From Streptomyces tailanensis (GTDB lineage: Bacteria; Actinomycetota; Actinomycetes; Streptomycetales; Streptomycetaceae), in the NCBI RefSeq assembly GCF_008386495.1, contig NZ_VTHJ01000038.1, forward strand, positions 29,713 through 93,712: a DNA stretch of 64,000 nucleotides, read 5' to 3'. The position numbers and the translations under genes are program-made. The first letter of the stretch is position 1. Each line of letters opens with the position of its first letter. Of the stretch, positions 32,105 to 41,368 are shown piece after piece. The notes under the pieces are model-generated. The model ran no database searches, was not told where the DNA came from, and worked only from the letters and a program-made list of their open reading frames with translations.

Positions 32105-33403
32105 GTGAGCGGCGTGAACCTCACGCACGACATCCGCGTCCCCGCGAGCGACGACGCCGACCGGCCGGGCCGGAAGCCGCGGTCGGGCTGCCTGCGTACC
32201 GGCGGCATCGCCATGGTGGTCCTGTTCTGCATCGGCGACGTACTACTGCAGGGCACGAGCCATGCGCCCGTCTGGCCGCAGTTGCTCCTGCTCGCCATCG
32301 GGCTGGCCGCGCTGCTGTGGCCCGTCGCCCGGCGGCCCGCATGGCTCACTCCGGCCGTGCGGACCGGACTGCCGCCGCTCGCGGCCCTCGCGTACGTGGT
32401 GATCCTCGTCGGCGCAGGCAGGCCGGGGGCCTTCGGCCCGGGCGAGGCGCTGCTGCTGTTGTGCCTGCTGGTGGTCGCCGTCCGGACGTGTCCACCCCGG
32501 TGGGCGCTGGTGTGCGGAGCGCTCAACGGCATCGCCGTGCTCGCGCTGACGCTGCCGTACTTCGCTCTCGACCCCGACGACGGCGGCACCTTCGGGGCGG
32601 CGTTCGTGCTCCTGCTGCTGGTCGGCAGCGCGGCGGGACTGTCCGCCTACGTCCGCACCCTGGACAACCGGCGGACGGCCGCCGTCACGGAGATCCGCCG
32701 CGCCGAGCGGGTCTCCATGGCCGCCGACCTGCACGACTTCGTGGCCCACCACGTCACAGGGATCCTGGTGCAGGCCCAGGTCGCGCGGATGATGGCCGGC
32801 ACCGAGCCCGAGCGAAGCGAGATGGGGGTCCCCCCGGACGAAGTCTGGGGGAGGCTGGACCCTGTCCTCGCGGGCATCGAGCGCGCGGCCACCGAGGCGC
32901 TTGCCTCGATGCGCCGTACGGTCGGGGTGCTGCGCGAGCACGAGGACGACCAGGCCGATGCCGCCGACCGGCGCCCGGTCGGCGACCTGGCGGGCATCTC
33001 CGAGCTCGTACGCGGCTTCGACGGCGTCGGCGGTGTCGACGGACACACGGCGCGGCTGGACCACGACCCGTCCGTCCCCGACGACCTGCCGCACGAGGTG
33101 CAGGCCGCCGCCTTCCGTGTGGTGCAGGAGTCTCTGACCAATGTCCGCCGGCACGCCGCCGACGCCACCGAGGTCACCGTCTCCCTCCGCTACGGCCGCG
33201 GCGACCTGGAGGTCTCGGTGCGCGACGACGGCCGGGGCGGTGCCCGGCTCCCGGAGGCGGCCCGGGGCGGCGGCTTCGGGCTCGTCGGCCTCACCGAACG
33301 CGTCACTCAACTCGGCGGCCGAATTCAGGCCCGCGCGCGTGAGGTCGGCCCCGGCTGGGAGGTCGTCGCCGTACTCCCGGCCACTCCGGCGGCCGCGAGG
33401 TGA
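32105..33403 (+). CDS. Sensor histidine kinase (HisKA_3 type)
   Basis: This protein is about 432 residues. Four to six membrane segments (about 35-180) form the sensor part. The dimerisation domain follows with the phospho-His in MAADLHDFVAHHVTG (about 202-216), then an ATPase domain with VVQESLTNVRRHA, DDGRGG and GFGLVGL. It should phosphorylate the divergent LuxR regulator. GTG 32105 is used; GTG 32114 is equally possible and neither has a good ribosome site. Residues 236-250 come from a repeat inserted between the dimerisation helices and ATPase domain. Confidence 0.87.
   Translation: MSGVNLTHDIRVPASDDADRPGRKPRSGCLRTGGIAMVVLFCIGDVLLQGTSHAPVWPQLLLLAIGLAALLWPVARRPAWLTPAVRTGLPPLAALAYVVILVGAGRPGAFGPGEALLLLCLLVVAVRTCPPRWALVCGALNGIAVLALTLPYFALDPDDGGTFGAAFVLLLLVGSAAGLSAYVRTLDNRRTAAVTEIRRAERVSMAADLHDFVAHHVTGILVQAQVARMMAGTEPERSEMGVPPDEVWGRLDPVLAGIERAATEALASMRRTVGVLREHEDDQADAADRRPVGDLAGISELVRGFDGVGGVDGHTARLDHDPSVPDDLPHEVQAAAFRVVQESLTNVRRHAADATEVTVSLRYGRGDLEVSVRDDGRGGARLPEAARGGGFGLVGLTERVTQLGGRIQARAREVGPGWEVVAVLPATPAAAR
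32810..32853 (+). repeat. 44-bp palindromic repeat inside the histidine kinase gene
   Basis: It starts GAGCGAAGCGAGATGGGGGT and ends GGACGAAGTCTGGGGGAG. It contains CCCCC/GGGGG arms and an odd base run unlike the flanking codons. It is read as ERSEMGVPPDEVWG. From memory, this sequence type is common between genes in Streptomyces. The flanking kinase helices (ARMMAG and LDPVLAGIERAATEAL) are otherwise continuous. Confidence 0.7.
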
Positions 33404-33479
33404 GCTGAACCTCCGGGGCGGACTTCCCGTATCTCCTCACGGGGATGGCGGGAGACCGCGTGCACGGAAGGAGATCAGC

Positions 33480-34259
33480 GTGTCGATACCGCCCGAACCG
33501 GGGCAGACGACGAAACGCCGCACGATCGAGCCCACCTACGTCATGCGCCGACGCCGGACCGAGGCCCTGGCGGAGCTGCTGCGTGAGATGGAGCTGTACA
33601 AGGGGACGACCGCCCCGAACGACGAGTACGAAACCGTCGCCGTACCCCCGGTCACGGACGCGACCCCGCCCCCGGCGCGGGCGACCCCGCACCCGCCTGC
33701 GCCCCCGGCGCGCGAGCGGATCCTGCCCCGGCAGGAGGAGTACGAGACCGAGGAGCTGCCCCCGGTCATGGTCGGCGAGGACTTCGGCGCCGACGAGGTC
33801 GTCACCGGCGGGCGGCGGCCGCGGCGGCGCCCGGCACCCGGCGGCGGCAGCACGGGGCTCAAGCGCGCCGCGGTGATCGTCAGCGTCGGCGCGGCCGCCC
33901 TCATCGGCTTCGGCGCCGCCCTCCTCGTACCCGGCGGAGACAAGGAAACCGAGGCGAAGAACCCCACCCCGCCCCCGTCGGCCCCCGCGACCTCCGCCCC
34001 GGCCCGGAACGACGCCGTCGACCCCGACGGCCCCGGCACCCTCCGCGAGGGCGACACCGGCCCCGAGGTCACCGAACTCCAGGAACGGCTGCGCCGCATC
34101 CCCAACGTGTACGACGACGGCCCCACCTCGGGCCAGTACGACGTCGTACTCAAGGAGGCCGTGGCCCGCTTCCAACTCTGGTACGGCATCCGCGGCGACG
34201 AGACCGGCGTCTACGGCAATGACACACGCCAGGACCTCGAATCCCGCACCACCCTCTAG
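33480..34259 (+). CDS. Membrane-anchored peptidoglycan-binding protein
   Basis: This 259-residue protein has a cytoplasmic N-terminal 125 residues that are charged and Pro-rich with two YETxxxPPV motifs (YETVAVPPV, YETEELPPV). One membrane segment (about 133-155, AVIVSVGAAALIGFGAALLV) and a Pro/Ala linker follow. The outer C-terminal PG_binding_1 domain reads LREGDTGPEVTELQERLRRI then AVARFQLWYGI. The GTG start has AAGGAG upstream. It probably links the membrane to the wall. The duplicated motif in the cytoplasmic tail could be a docking site. Confidence 0.85.
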   Translation: MSIPPEPGQTTKRRTIEPTYVMRRRRTEALAELLREMELYKGTTAPNDEYETVAVPPVTDATPPPARATPHPPAPPARERILPRQEEYETEELPPVMVGEDFGADEVVTGGRRPRRRPAPGGGSTGLKRAAVIVSVGAAALIGFGAALLVPGGDKETEAKNPTPPPSAPATSAPARNDAVDPDGPGTLREGDTGPEVTELQERLRRIPNVYDDGPTSGQYDVVLKEAVARFQLWYGIRGDETGVYGNDTRQDLESRTTL

Positions 34260-34339
34260 CCGCGCTGCGAGGCCTGGACCCCGTACGCCGTGGGGGTATC
34301 CGGGTTGTTGCCCCGCCCTGAACGGACCATCCTTGCCAT

Positions 34340-36730
34340 ATGGTGACGAAGGGGTCGGGTTCGTCCTCGGCTGCCCCGGGCGGTGACGCGATGGCCGTGG
34401 TCGACGCGTACGGCCTCGTCTCGGGGTGGAGCGAGGGCGCGCGGCGGCTCACCGGGTGGGCGGCGGAGGAGGTGACCGGGCGACCGGCGGCGGAGCTGAT
34501 CGACGGTGATGTCCCGGCCGCCCGGCGCGCGCTGCTGGCGTTCGGCGACGCGCTGGTGACCCTGCGGTACCGGGACGGGCGGCGCCAGAAGATGGCGCTG
34601 CGGATGTGCCCGCTGTGGGGCGAGGACGGCCGGCGGCGTGGCTTGGTCGTCAGCGCGAACCCGAACCCGGACGAACGGGGCCTCGGCGAGCTGGCCTTCA
34701 GACAGGCGTCGATGGCCATGTCCGTCTTCGACACCGGGCAGCACTATCTGCGGATGAACGACTGGGCGTGCATGGTCATGGGGCAGCCCGAGGCGGAGTT
34801 CCGGCACCGCTACTTCCTCGACACCGTGGAGGACGCCGAGCACAGCCGTGGCTATCTGCGCCATATGGAGATCGTCGTGGAGACCGGACAGCCGGTCCAC
34901 TACGAGAGCTGGACCCGTTCGCCGTCCGGTCGGCGCATGCACGCCTGGACCACCCAGATGTGGCCTCTGCGGAACCACGCCGGAGAGCTGGTGGGTACGG
35001 GGAACGTGTCGTTCGACAGCAGCGAGCAGTTCTGGGCGCGCCAGCGCCTGGCGATCCTCAACGAGGCCGCCGGGTCCATCGGCACCAAGCTCGACGTCAT
35101 CCAGACCGCCCATGAACTCGCCGACCTGGTGGTGCCCCGGCTCGCCGATTTCGCCAGCGTCGACCTGCTGGAGTCCGTCCTCCAGGGCGAGGAACCCGAG
35201 ACGGTCCCGATGGACAGCGGTGTGCAACTGCGCAGGGCCGCCCACCAGTCCCGTACCCCCGGTGTCCCGGAAGCGGCGATCGGCCTCGGCGCCGCCGATG
35301 TCTACCCCGCCTCCTCGCCACCCGCCCGCGCCCTGCTCACCGGCGAAGCCGTGCTCACCCGGACCGGCGATCACAACCTCGACACCTGGTTCGCCCGGCA
35401 CGACGCCCGCTCGGCCAAACTCCGGGAGGCCGAGGACCACGACCTGTCCCTCATGGCGGTACCCCTGGTCGCCCGCGGCACCACCCTCGGCGTGGCCGTC
35501 TTCGTCCGCATGCTGACCCCCGAGTCCCCCGACGCCTTCGACCAGTACGACGTCTCCCTCGCCGAGGAACTCTCCAGCCGCGCGGCCGTCTGCGTCGACA
35601 ACGCCCGCCGCTACACCAGGGAACGCACCACCGCGCTCGCCCTCCAGCGCAGCCTGCTGCCCAAGGCGATGGCCGGACAGGCGGCCGTCGAGTTCGCCTC
35701 CCGCTATCTGCCGGCGCTGTCGCAGGCCGGCGTGGGCGGCGACTGGTTCGACGTGATCCCGCTGTCCGGAACCCGGGTCGCGCTGGTCGTCGGCGACGTC
35801 GTCGGCCACGGCATCCGCGCCTCCGTCACCATGGGCCGGCTGCGTACGGCCGTGTGGGCGCTGGCCGACGTCGACCTGCCGCCGGACGAGCTCCTCACCC
35901 ACCTCGACGACCTCGTCGAGCGCCTGGCGGCCGGCGACGGCACGGGCAGCGAGGAGATCGGCGCCACCTGTCTGTACGCGGTGTACGACCCGGTCGCCCG
36001 CACCTGTGCCATGGCCTCCGCCGGACATCCGCCGCCCGTGGTCCTACGCCCCGACGGCAGCGTCGAGGTCATCGAGGTGGCGGCCGGACCGCTGCTGGGC
36101 GTCGGCGGACTTCCCTTCGAGGCCACGGATTTGGAGCTGCCCGAGGGCTCGGTCCTCGCCCTCTACACGGACGGTCTGGTCGAGGCCCGGGACCGGGATG
36201 ACGACACCGGCACCGCCGCCCTGTGCGCCACCCTGCAACGGTCGGTGGGCAGTCTGGAGAGCGCCTGCGACAGCGTCCTCAAGGAGCTGCTGCCCGACAC
36301 GCCCGCCGACGACGTGGCCCTGCTGATCGCCCGCACCCGCGCCCTCGACGCCGAACAGGTGGCCGTGTGGAACCTGACCGACGACCCGGCGCTGGTCGCC
36401 AACGCACGCAAACTCGCCACCGAGCAGCTCACCCGCTGGGGCCTGGAGGAGTCGGTCTTCGTCACCGAACTCGTGGTCAGCGAACTCGTCACCAACGCCA
36501 TCCGCTACGGCGGCGCCCCCATCCAGCTGAGGCTCATCCGCGACCGCACCCTCATCTGCGAGGTCTCCGACGCCAGCAGCACCTCACCCCATCTGCGCCG
36601 GGCCCGCACCTTCGACGAGGGCGGCCGCGGCCTGCTGCTCGTCGCCCAGCTCACCGACCGCTGGGGCAGCCGCCCGAGCGGCGTCGGCAAGACGATCTGG
36701 GCGGAGCAGGCACTGCTGCCGAGCCTGTGA
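34340..36730 (+). CDS. PAS-GAF-SpoIIE (PP2C) phosphatase with C-terminal HATPase anti-sigma-kinase domain
   Basis: This 796-residue cytoplasmic protein has a PAS domain (about 10-105; GLVSGWSEGARRLTGW), a second PAS-like domain (115-230), GAF (240-405), SpoIIE-type PP2C phosphatase (430-645; GGDWFDVIPL, VGDVVGHGI, ASAGHPPP, YTDGLVEAR) and a Ser/Thr-kinase-like HATPase (665-790; ELVVSELVTNAIRYGG). Such proteins both dephosphorylate anti-anti-sigma factors and inhibit or phosphorylate partners, tuning a stress sigma factor. It has no membrane segment and no partner encoded nearby, as is usual for the many Streptomyces paralogues. Confidence 0.92.
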   Translation: MVTKGSGSSSAAPGGDAMAVVDAYGLVSGWSEGARRLTGWAAEEVTGRPAAELIDGDVPAARRALLAFGDALVTLRYRDGRRQKMALRMCPLWGEDGRRRGLVVSANPNPDERGLGELAFRQASMAMSVFDTGQHYLRMNDWACMVMGQPEAEFRHRYFLDTVEDAEHSRGYLRHMEIVVETGQPVHYESWTRSPSGRRMHAWTTQMWPLRNHAGELVGTGNVSFDSSEQFWARQRLAILNEAAGSIGTKLDVIQTAHELADLVVPRLADFASVDLLESVLQGEEPETVPMDSGVQLRRAAHQSRTPGVPEAAIGLGAADVYPASSPPARALLTGEAVLTRTGDHNLDTWFARHDARSAKLREAEDHDLSLMAVPLVARGTTLGVAVFVRMLTPESPDAFDQYDVSLAEELSSRAAVCVDNARRYTRERTTALALQRSLLPKAMAGQAAVEFASRYLPALSQAGVGGDWFDVIPLSGTRVALVVGDVVGHGIRASVTMGRLRTAVWALADVDLPPDELLTHLDDLVERLAAGDGTGSEEIGATCLYAVYDPVARTCAMASAGHPPPVVLRPDGSVEVIEVAAGPLLGVGGLPFEATDLELPEGSVLALYTDGLVEARDRDDDTGTAALCATLQRSVGSLESACDSVLKELLPDTPADDVALLIARTRALDAEQVAVWNLTDDPALVANARKLATEQLTRWGLEESVFVTELVVSELVTNAIRYGGAPIQLRLIRDRTLICEVSDASSTSPHLRRARTFDEGGRGLLLVAQLTDRWGSRPSGVGKTIWAEQALLPSL

Positions 36731-36762
36731 GCACAGCTGTTGGGGCGCGCCTGTGAAAACGA

Positions 36763-36794
36763 CTGTTGGGGGCAGCCGCAGCCACCCCCAACAG
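36763..36794. terminator. Bidirectional terminator
   Basis: CTGTTGGGGG and CCCCCAACAG form a perfect 10-base stem around a 12-base loop between the converging SpoIIE-type and PAP2 genes. Confidence 0.88.
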
Positions 36795-36812
36795 CCTTAC
36801 GTGGGAAGCGAG

Positions 36813-38729
36813 TTACTTCTTCCGCAGGCGCACCGACACACCACGTGCCGTGAAGACCTGCTCGGCCGTCCAGCCCTCCTCGGCGACGCTGACCTCGGCG
36901 AACCGGCCCTGCACCGCCCGCGCCTCGATGACCGCCACCTTGCTGCCGTCACGCGGCGCCTGCTCGGAGTCGAAGCGGATGACCAGCTTGCTGCCCTTCT
37001 CCAGGACCGCGCGCCCGTCCACCACGAGGGCGGCGTCGGCGCCCCGGTCCAGCGTCACGTCGAGGACACCGGCCTGCGCGTACCCGCCGCGGACCCGGAC
37101 GGTGTGGTCGCCCGTGCGCAGGGTGCCGCCCGCCACCTTCACGTCACCGCGGCCGAAGGCCTCCTTCGAGCCCGCGGCGAGCACACCCGCCTGCACGGTG
37201 GTGCCGCCCGTGTACCGGTTGGAGCCGGCCAGCGTCAGCGTGCCGCTGCCACCCTTCACGAGACCGCCGGAGCCGGAGATGTCGTTGCGCCAGGTGTCGG
37301 CCGCGTGGAAGCCGCCGAGCGCGGCGTCCATCGTGACGGTGACGTCCGAGCCGAAGGCGCCGTACGCGTCCGCCGCCGCGAACAGGTTGAGCCGTCCCCA
37401 CTGCTCCCAGCCGTCCAGCAGCACATACCCGGACGGCAGCGCGGTCGTGCGCAGCACCTCGCGCCGCTGCGCCGCGTCGAGGTACGGCAGCCGCGTCTCC
37501 AGCAGGACCTCGGCGCCCTTCGGCACGGTCAGGTCCTCGGAGCGGCCCTTCCGGGTCAGCACGTACGTCAGCTTCGGCTCGACCAGGCGCGCGTTGGCCC
37601 TGCGGTCGGCGTACGGGTCGCTGTCGGTGTCGGCCGAGTGCGCGTACGCGTACAGCGTGTCGGCGGTGGTGCCCGTCTTCGCCCGCAAGTACTCGGCGGC
37701 CTGCTTGACCGCGGCGGCCTTCAGCTCGGCGTTCTTCGGGTCGGCGAGCGCGGCGGCGGCCAGGGCCGTGGCCATGACGCGACCGCCGATGACGTCGAGC
37801 GCGGAGTGCATGCCGGAGACGATCCGGTCGTGGCTCGCCTCGAAGGCGCGGGTCACCAGCTCCTGGAAGCGCTCCGGTACGGCATAGGCGTAGGCCAGGG
37901 CCGCCAGGTGGAGGGCGTTGGTGTGACCGCTGGGGAAGCCGCCGTCCGTGGCCGCGTCCTCGCCGCGCTGCCGCAGCAGCTGGGGGGCGACGATGACGTC
38001 GGAGTCGTACACCGGGAACCCGAACTCGTCGGTCTTGCCGGTGTCGACGACCTCGCTGTTCTCGTTCATCCGCCAGGGGCGCGGGTACTGGTAGGAGAAC
38101 TTGGCCGGGTTGCTCGACGCGAACGGTCCACGCACGGTGTTGACGAGCTCGGCCACCTTCCCGAGCTCGGACGTGGTCGAGCCGGCGCCGTTCGCGGATC
38201 CGGCGGGGGCGTCGGCGGGGACGGAGTCGCTGATCTTGCCCGCCGGGGTGCCGTCCGGGGCGGAGGTGATCGCGGTGACCGCCTTGGCGCCCGTCCGGTA
38301 CAGCTCCGCGAGGGGGCCGAGACCGCTGATCACCGAGTAGCTCTGGTGCTGCCGGTCGGTGATGAACGCCTCGCGCGCCTGCGCCTCGGTGCGCCGGGCG
38401 GTGACACGCACGCTGTACAGCATGTTGGCGCGCGACACCTCCGGCATGAGCGGGGTGCCGGTGTTCCAGGCGTCCCCGGTCTTCCATATCTCCGCGAAGC
38501 CGCCAAGGGCACGGACGACCGCGTTGGTCTCGGGGGTGAGATTCGCAGTGATGTTGGTGGTGTAGTCGTCCACGAACGGCTTGAACCCGGTCGCGGCCTT
38601 GCTCTCGGCCCCGGAGGCCTGCCATACGGTCCCGAGAGTCGGAGCGGCGATCAGGCCGGCCGAGACGCCGAAGGAGGTCCTGAGGAAGACGCGCCGGTTG
38701 AGCCTGTGTTGCCCGGCAGATGACGGCAT
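36813..38729 (-). CDS. Tat-exported PAP2-type phosphatase with C-terminal autotransporter-like beta-strand repeat
   Basis: This 638-residue protein starts with a twin-arginine signal (NRRVFLRTSFGVSAG). Residues 45-360 hold the vanadium-haloperoxidase/PAP2 motifs KFSYQYPRP, GGFPSGHT and SHDRIVSGMHSALD, giving a phosphate-monoester hydrolase. From about 490 it carries an autotransporter-associated beta-strand repeat (GGLVKGGSGTLTLAGSNRYT, then GGTTVQAGVL), a beta-helix element, and ends in a beta-rich tail. AAGGAG precedes the ATG. It acts outside the cell; the beta part may hold it to a surface or substrate. Confidence 0.88.
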   Translation of the reverse strand: MPSSAGQHRLNRRVFLRTSFGVSAGLIAAPTLGTVWQASGAESKAATGFKPFVDDYTTNITANLTPETNAVVRALGGFAEIWKTGDAWNTGTPLMPEVSRANMLYSVRVTARRTEAQAREAFITDRQHQSYSVISGLGPLAELYRTGAKAVTAITSAPDGTPAGKISDSVPADAPAGSANGAGSTTSELGKVAELVNTVRGPFASSNPAKFSYQYPRPWRMNENSEVVDTGKTDEFGFPVYDSDVIVAPQLLRQRGEDAATDGGFPSGHTNALHLAALAYAYAVPERFQELVTRAFEASHDRIVSGMHSALDVIGGRVMATALAAAALADPKNAELKAAAVKQAAEYLRAKTGTTADTLYAYAHSADTDSDPYADRRANARLVEPKLTYVLTRKGRSEDLTVPKGAEVLLETRLPYLDAAQRREVLRTTALPSGYVLLDGWEQWGRLNLFAAADAYGAFGSDVTVTMDAALGGFHAADTWRNDISGSGGLVKGGSGTLTLAGSNRYTGGTTVQAGVLAAGSKEAFGRGDVKVAGGTLRTGDHTVRVRGGYAQAGVLDVTLDRGADAALVVDGRAVLEKGSKLVIRFDSEQAPRDGSKVAVIEARAVQGRFAEVSVAEEGWTAEQVFTARGVSVRLRKK

Positions 38730-38823
38730 GGAATGCCGCTCCTTTCGCGGTGGGGTGATCGTGCGGGCTGAGCGTGTGCTTGACGTGTGACCGGTTGATG
38801 TCCGGTCGGCGACGGATCTGTGA

Positions 38824-39738
38824 TCAGGGGGTGACCGGTCGGAGGAGAGATCGTGCGAGCGCCACCGCCCCCTCGACCGGCGGTACTTGCAGGGGACGTG
38901 GCCGTGCGGCGGGCACGGAGTCGGCCAGCGCGGTGGCGAAGGCCGAGTACAGGGCGGGCCGGCGCAGGATCGTACTGCCGGCGACCACCACGTCGTCCAC
39001 GGCGACCCCGCGCGAGGCGAGCCGCCCGACGAGCGAGGCGAGCGCGCGACCCCCGTCGGTGATCACCCGGTGGGCGAGGACGGAACCCTCCTCGGCGGCC
39101 TCGAACACCACGGGCGCGTGCCGCCCCCAGTCGGCGGACACCTCCGTGGCGCTCTCCAACGCCCCGCCCAGGGCCGGGACTTCGCCCACCCCGAACGCGG
39201 CGACGAGCCGGTGGGCCAGTGCGCCGGGTGCTTCGCCCCGGTCGTGGGCCGCCCAGACGGCGCGGGCCGCCTCGCGGACCAGACCGGCACCGCCGCCCTC
39301 GTCACCGAGGACCGCGCCCCAGCCACCGACCTGGACCGAGGTCCCGTCGGGCAGCCTGCCGACGGCCACCGAACCGGTACCGGCGACCAGGCCGACCCCC
39401 TGGCCCAATCCGGCGGCGGGGACGAGCAGTTCGGCGTCGCCCACGATCAGACACGGCACCTGAAGCCGTTCCTGGAGGGCGAGCCGTATCCCCTCGCACT
39501 GCCGCGGGGTTTCGCAGGCGTGCGCACCGACGGCCACGGCGGCCGGGACGGTGTGCGCGGGCAGCACCTCCCCGACCAGCGCCGCCAGCCACGCGGCGGC
39601 GGACGCCGGGTCGTGCGGCCGCCAGCCACGGCTCGGGCGCACATGGTCGGCCACACAGTCCGTCCCCGTGACGGCACGGAGACAGGTCTTGGTGCCGCCC
39701 ACGTCGATACCGACGGCGGCCGGGGTGGAGTCCAGCAC
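38824..39738 (-). CDS. N-acetylglucosamine-kinase-like sugar kinase (BadF/BadG/BcrA/D ATPase family)
   Basis: This 304-residue ASKHA-fold kinase has the phosphate loop GIDVGGTKTCLRAV at the N-terminus, VAGTGSVAVG, and GWGAVLGDEGGGAGLV, as in GlcNAc/glucosamine kinases. It should phosphorylate an imported amino sugar. The GTG at 39738 matches the usual family start. It diverges from a ROK repressor, with a perfect long inverted repeat between them. It is therefore likely induced together with the ABC importer and enzymes further right. Confidence 0.85.
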   Translation of the reverse strand: MLDSTPAAVGIDVGGTKTCLRAVTGTDCVADHVRPSRGWRPHDPASAAAWLAALVGEVLPAHTVPAAVAVGAHACETPRQCEGIRLALQERLQVPCLIVGDAELLVPAAGLGQGVGLVAGTGSVAVGRLPDGTSVQVGGWGAVLGDEGGGAGLVREAARAVWAAHDRGEAPGALAHRLVAAFGVGEVPALGGALESATEVSADWGRHAPVVFEAAEEGSVLAHRVITDGGRALASLVGRLASRGVAVDDVVVAGSTILRRPALYSAFATALADSVPAARPRPLQVPPVEGAVALARSLLRPVTP

Positions 39739-39871
39739 GGGGTCTCTTTCGTCGTTGCGATGCGATGGCGCCGCGACGGCGGGCGAGCCGTGTCCGGACA
39801 CGCGGAAAGAAAGTCTGTCGGGAAGCCCCGGGACGGGCCTCTGCTGGTGCGGCAGGCGAGTACCGCTTGAC

Positions 39872-39895
39872 TTCGTTAGGAAATTAACTAACGAA
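39872..39895. promoter_or_regulatory. Palindromic operator between the kinase and ROK genes
   Basis: TTCGTTAG-GAAATTAA-CTAACGAA has perfect 8-base arms and an A+T centre, rare in this G+C-rich DNA. TTGACT, a -35-like hexamer, overlaps its left end (39867-39872). It lies between divergent starts at 39738 and 39976, so the ROK protein probably binds here and controls both. Confidence 0.8.
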
Positions 39896-39975
39896 TAGAG
39901 GGGCGTCAAGCGGTCCGGAACCGGAAACCGAGACGATTCCGAGCGGCCGGCCGCCGCGGTACGACTGGGGAGAAC

Positions 39976-41091
39976 ATGAACCTGAGCGAGAGCGCCCGCG
40001 CCGTGTTCGCCGTACTGGCCGAGGCGGGCACCGCGACCCGCCCCCAGCTGGCGGCGGGGGCCGGGCTGTCCAAACCGACGGTCTCCTCCGCCGTGGCCGA
40101 ACTGGAGGCCGCCGGCCTGGCCGCCTGCTCGGGCACCGCCTCCGGCGGCACCGGCCGTTCCGCCGCCGTCTACGGCCTCGGCCCGGCCGCCGGTGCCGTG
40201 CTCGCCGTCGACCTCGGCCCCAGCCGGACCCAGGTGCGCGGCTGTGCCCTGGACGGCACCCTGCTCGCCCAGGGCACCGGCTCCCGACCGGACGCCGCAG
40301 GGGTCGTCTCCGACATCCTCGCGCAGCTTCCGGAGGGCGCTCCGCTGCGGGCCGTCGTCGTGGCCGTCGGCGACGTCACCATCCAGGCCGGGGAGGGGGA
40401 GCGCCCCGCGACCGCCAAGGCGGGCCCCGCCTTCGACGCCATGGCCGTCGCCCTGCCATCAGGTGTGCCGGTCCACCTGGAGAACAACGTCAACTGCGCC
40501 GCCCTCGCCGAACTCCACGAGGGCGCGGCCCGGGGCCGGGACACCTTCGGCTACCTGCGCATCGGCGTCGGTATCGGCCTGGGTGTCGTCATAGGCGGCC
40601 AGGTGTTGCGCGGCGCCAACCACGCCGCCGGTGAGGTCGCCCGACTGCCCTACCCCTGGGACGAGGACCGCCAGCCACGCCACGAGGGCCTGGAGGCCCA
40701 TCTCGGCGCACGCTCCCTGTTGCGCCGGGCCTCCGACGCCTGGTGCGACGGTGACGGCCCCCGACCGCGTACCGTGGAGCGGCTCTTCGCTCTCGCCGAC
40801 GGGGGGCACACCACCGCCCACGCGGTCGTCGGCCATCACGCCGCCGAGATCGGTCGGCTCGCCGCCGCGGCGACCGCCGTCCTCGACCCCGGCCTCATGA
40901 TCCTCGGCGGAGACGTCGGCTCGAACCCGCAGCTCCTGCCCGGTGTACGCGCCGAACTGGCCAGGCTCAGCTGGCCCACCGAGGTCGTGAGCAGCGCCCT
41001 CGGCGGCAGCGGCACCGTCCTCGGGGCCACCGAGCTGGCCGTGGCCCGCGGAATCCAAACCGTGACCGAGGGGGTGCCGGTGAAGCATTGA
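39976..41091 (+). CDS. ROK-family transcriptional repressor
   Basis: This 371-residue protein has an N-terminal winged helix (about 5-65; TRPQLAAGAGLSKPTVSSAV) and a ROK domain (VLAVDLGPSRTQVRG, HLENNVNCAALAELHEG, RIGVGIGLGVVIGG). The zinc-ligand cysteines of the NagC/Mlc type are missing. GGGGAG precedes the ATG. Its neighbours are a GlcNAc-type kinase and a sugar importer, so the effector is probably that sugar or its phosphate. Confidence 0.88.
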   Translation: MNLSESARAVFAVLAEAGTATRPQLAAGAGLSKPTVSSAVAELEAAGLAACSGTASGGTGRSAAVYGLGPAAGAVLAVDLGPSRTQVRGCALDGTLLAQGTGSRPDAAGVVSDILAQLPEGAPLRAVVVAVGDVTIQAGEGERPATAKAGPAFDAMAVALPSGVPVHLENNVNCAALAELHEGAARGRDTFGYLRIGVGIGLGVVIGGQVLRGANHAAGEVARLPYPWDEDRQPRHEGLEAHLGARSLLRRASDAWCDGDGPRPRTVERLFALADGGHTTAHAVVGHHAAEIGRLAAAATAVLDPGLMILGGDVGSNPQLLPGVRAELARLSWPTEVVSSALGGSGTVLGATELAVARGIQTVTEGVPVKH

Positions 41092-41123
41092 CGGACTCCA
41101 CCCGCTTCTGCCAATGTCCGGAC

Positions 41124-41131
41124 AAGCGCTT
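41124..41131. promoter_or_regulatory. AAGCGCTT palindrome (LacI-type half-symmetric site) upstream of the importer
   Basis: GACAAGCGCTTTCTAA contains the perfect 8-base palindrome AAGCGCTT, which has the centre of LacI/GalR-family operators. It lies 33 bases after the ROK stop and about 240 bases before the binding-protein gene. No LacI-type gene is in the window, so a regulator elsewhere would have to act here. Confidence 0.4.
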
Positions 41132-41368
41132 TCTAAGTCGGCCGGGACGCCGGCTTGGAGCGAGCGTCCCGCCCGTACTCGACGTACGGCAACCGCACGA
41201 GGGCGTGCCCGTGCGGCGACGGCCATGACGGCCGGGGACCCTTGCCCGTTCAGGGCGACGCGGCCGGGCGAGGCCGCGCCCCCGGAAAGCGACTTTTCCT
41301 GCAAGATGCACCAGTGCCGCCTCGGTCGGCGCCGTGCTCCGTCCCCTGCGACGAAAAAGGGATCGAAG

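Noticed and set aside
41114..41368. Extension of the second binding protein to an earlier start
   Set aside because: The signal peptide and lipobox spacing are correct only from 41369.
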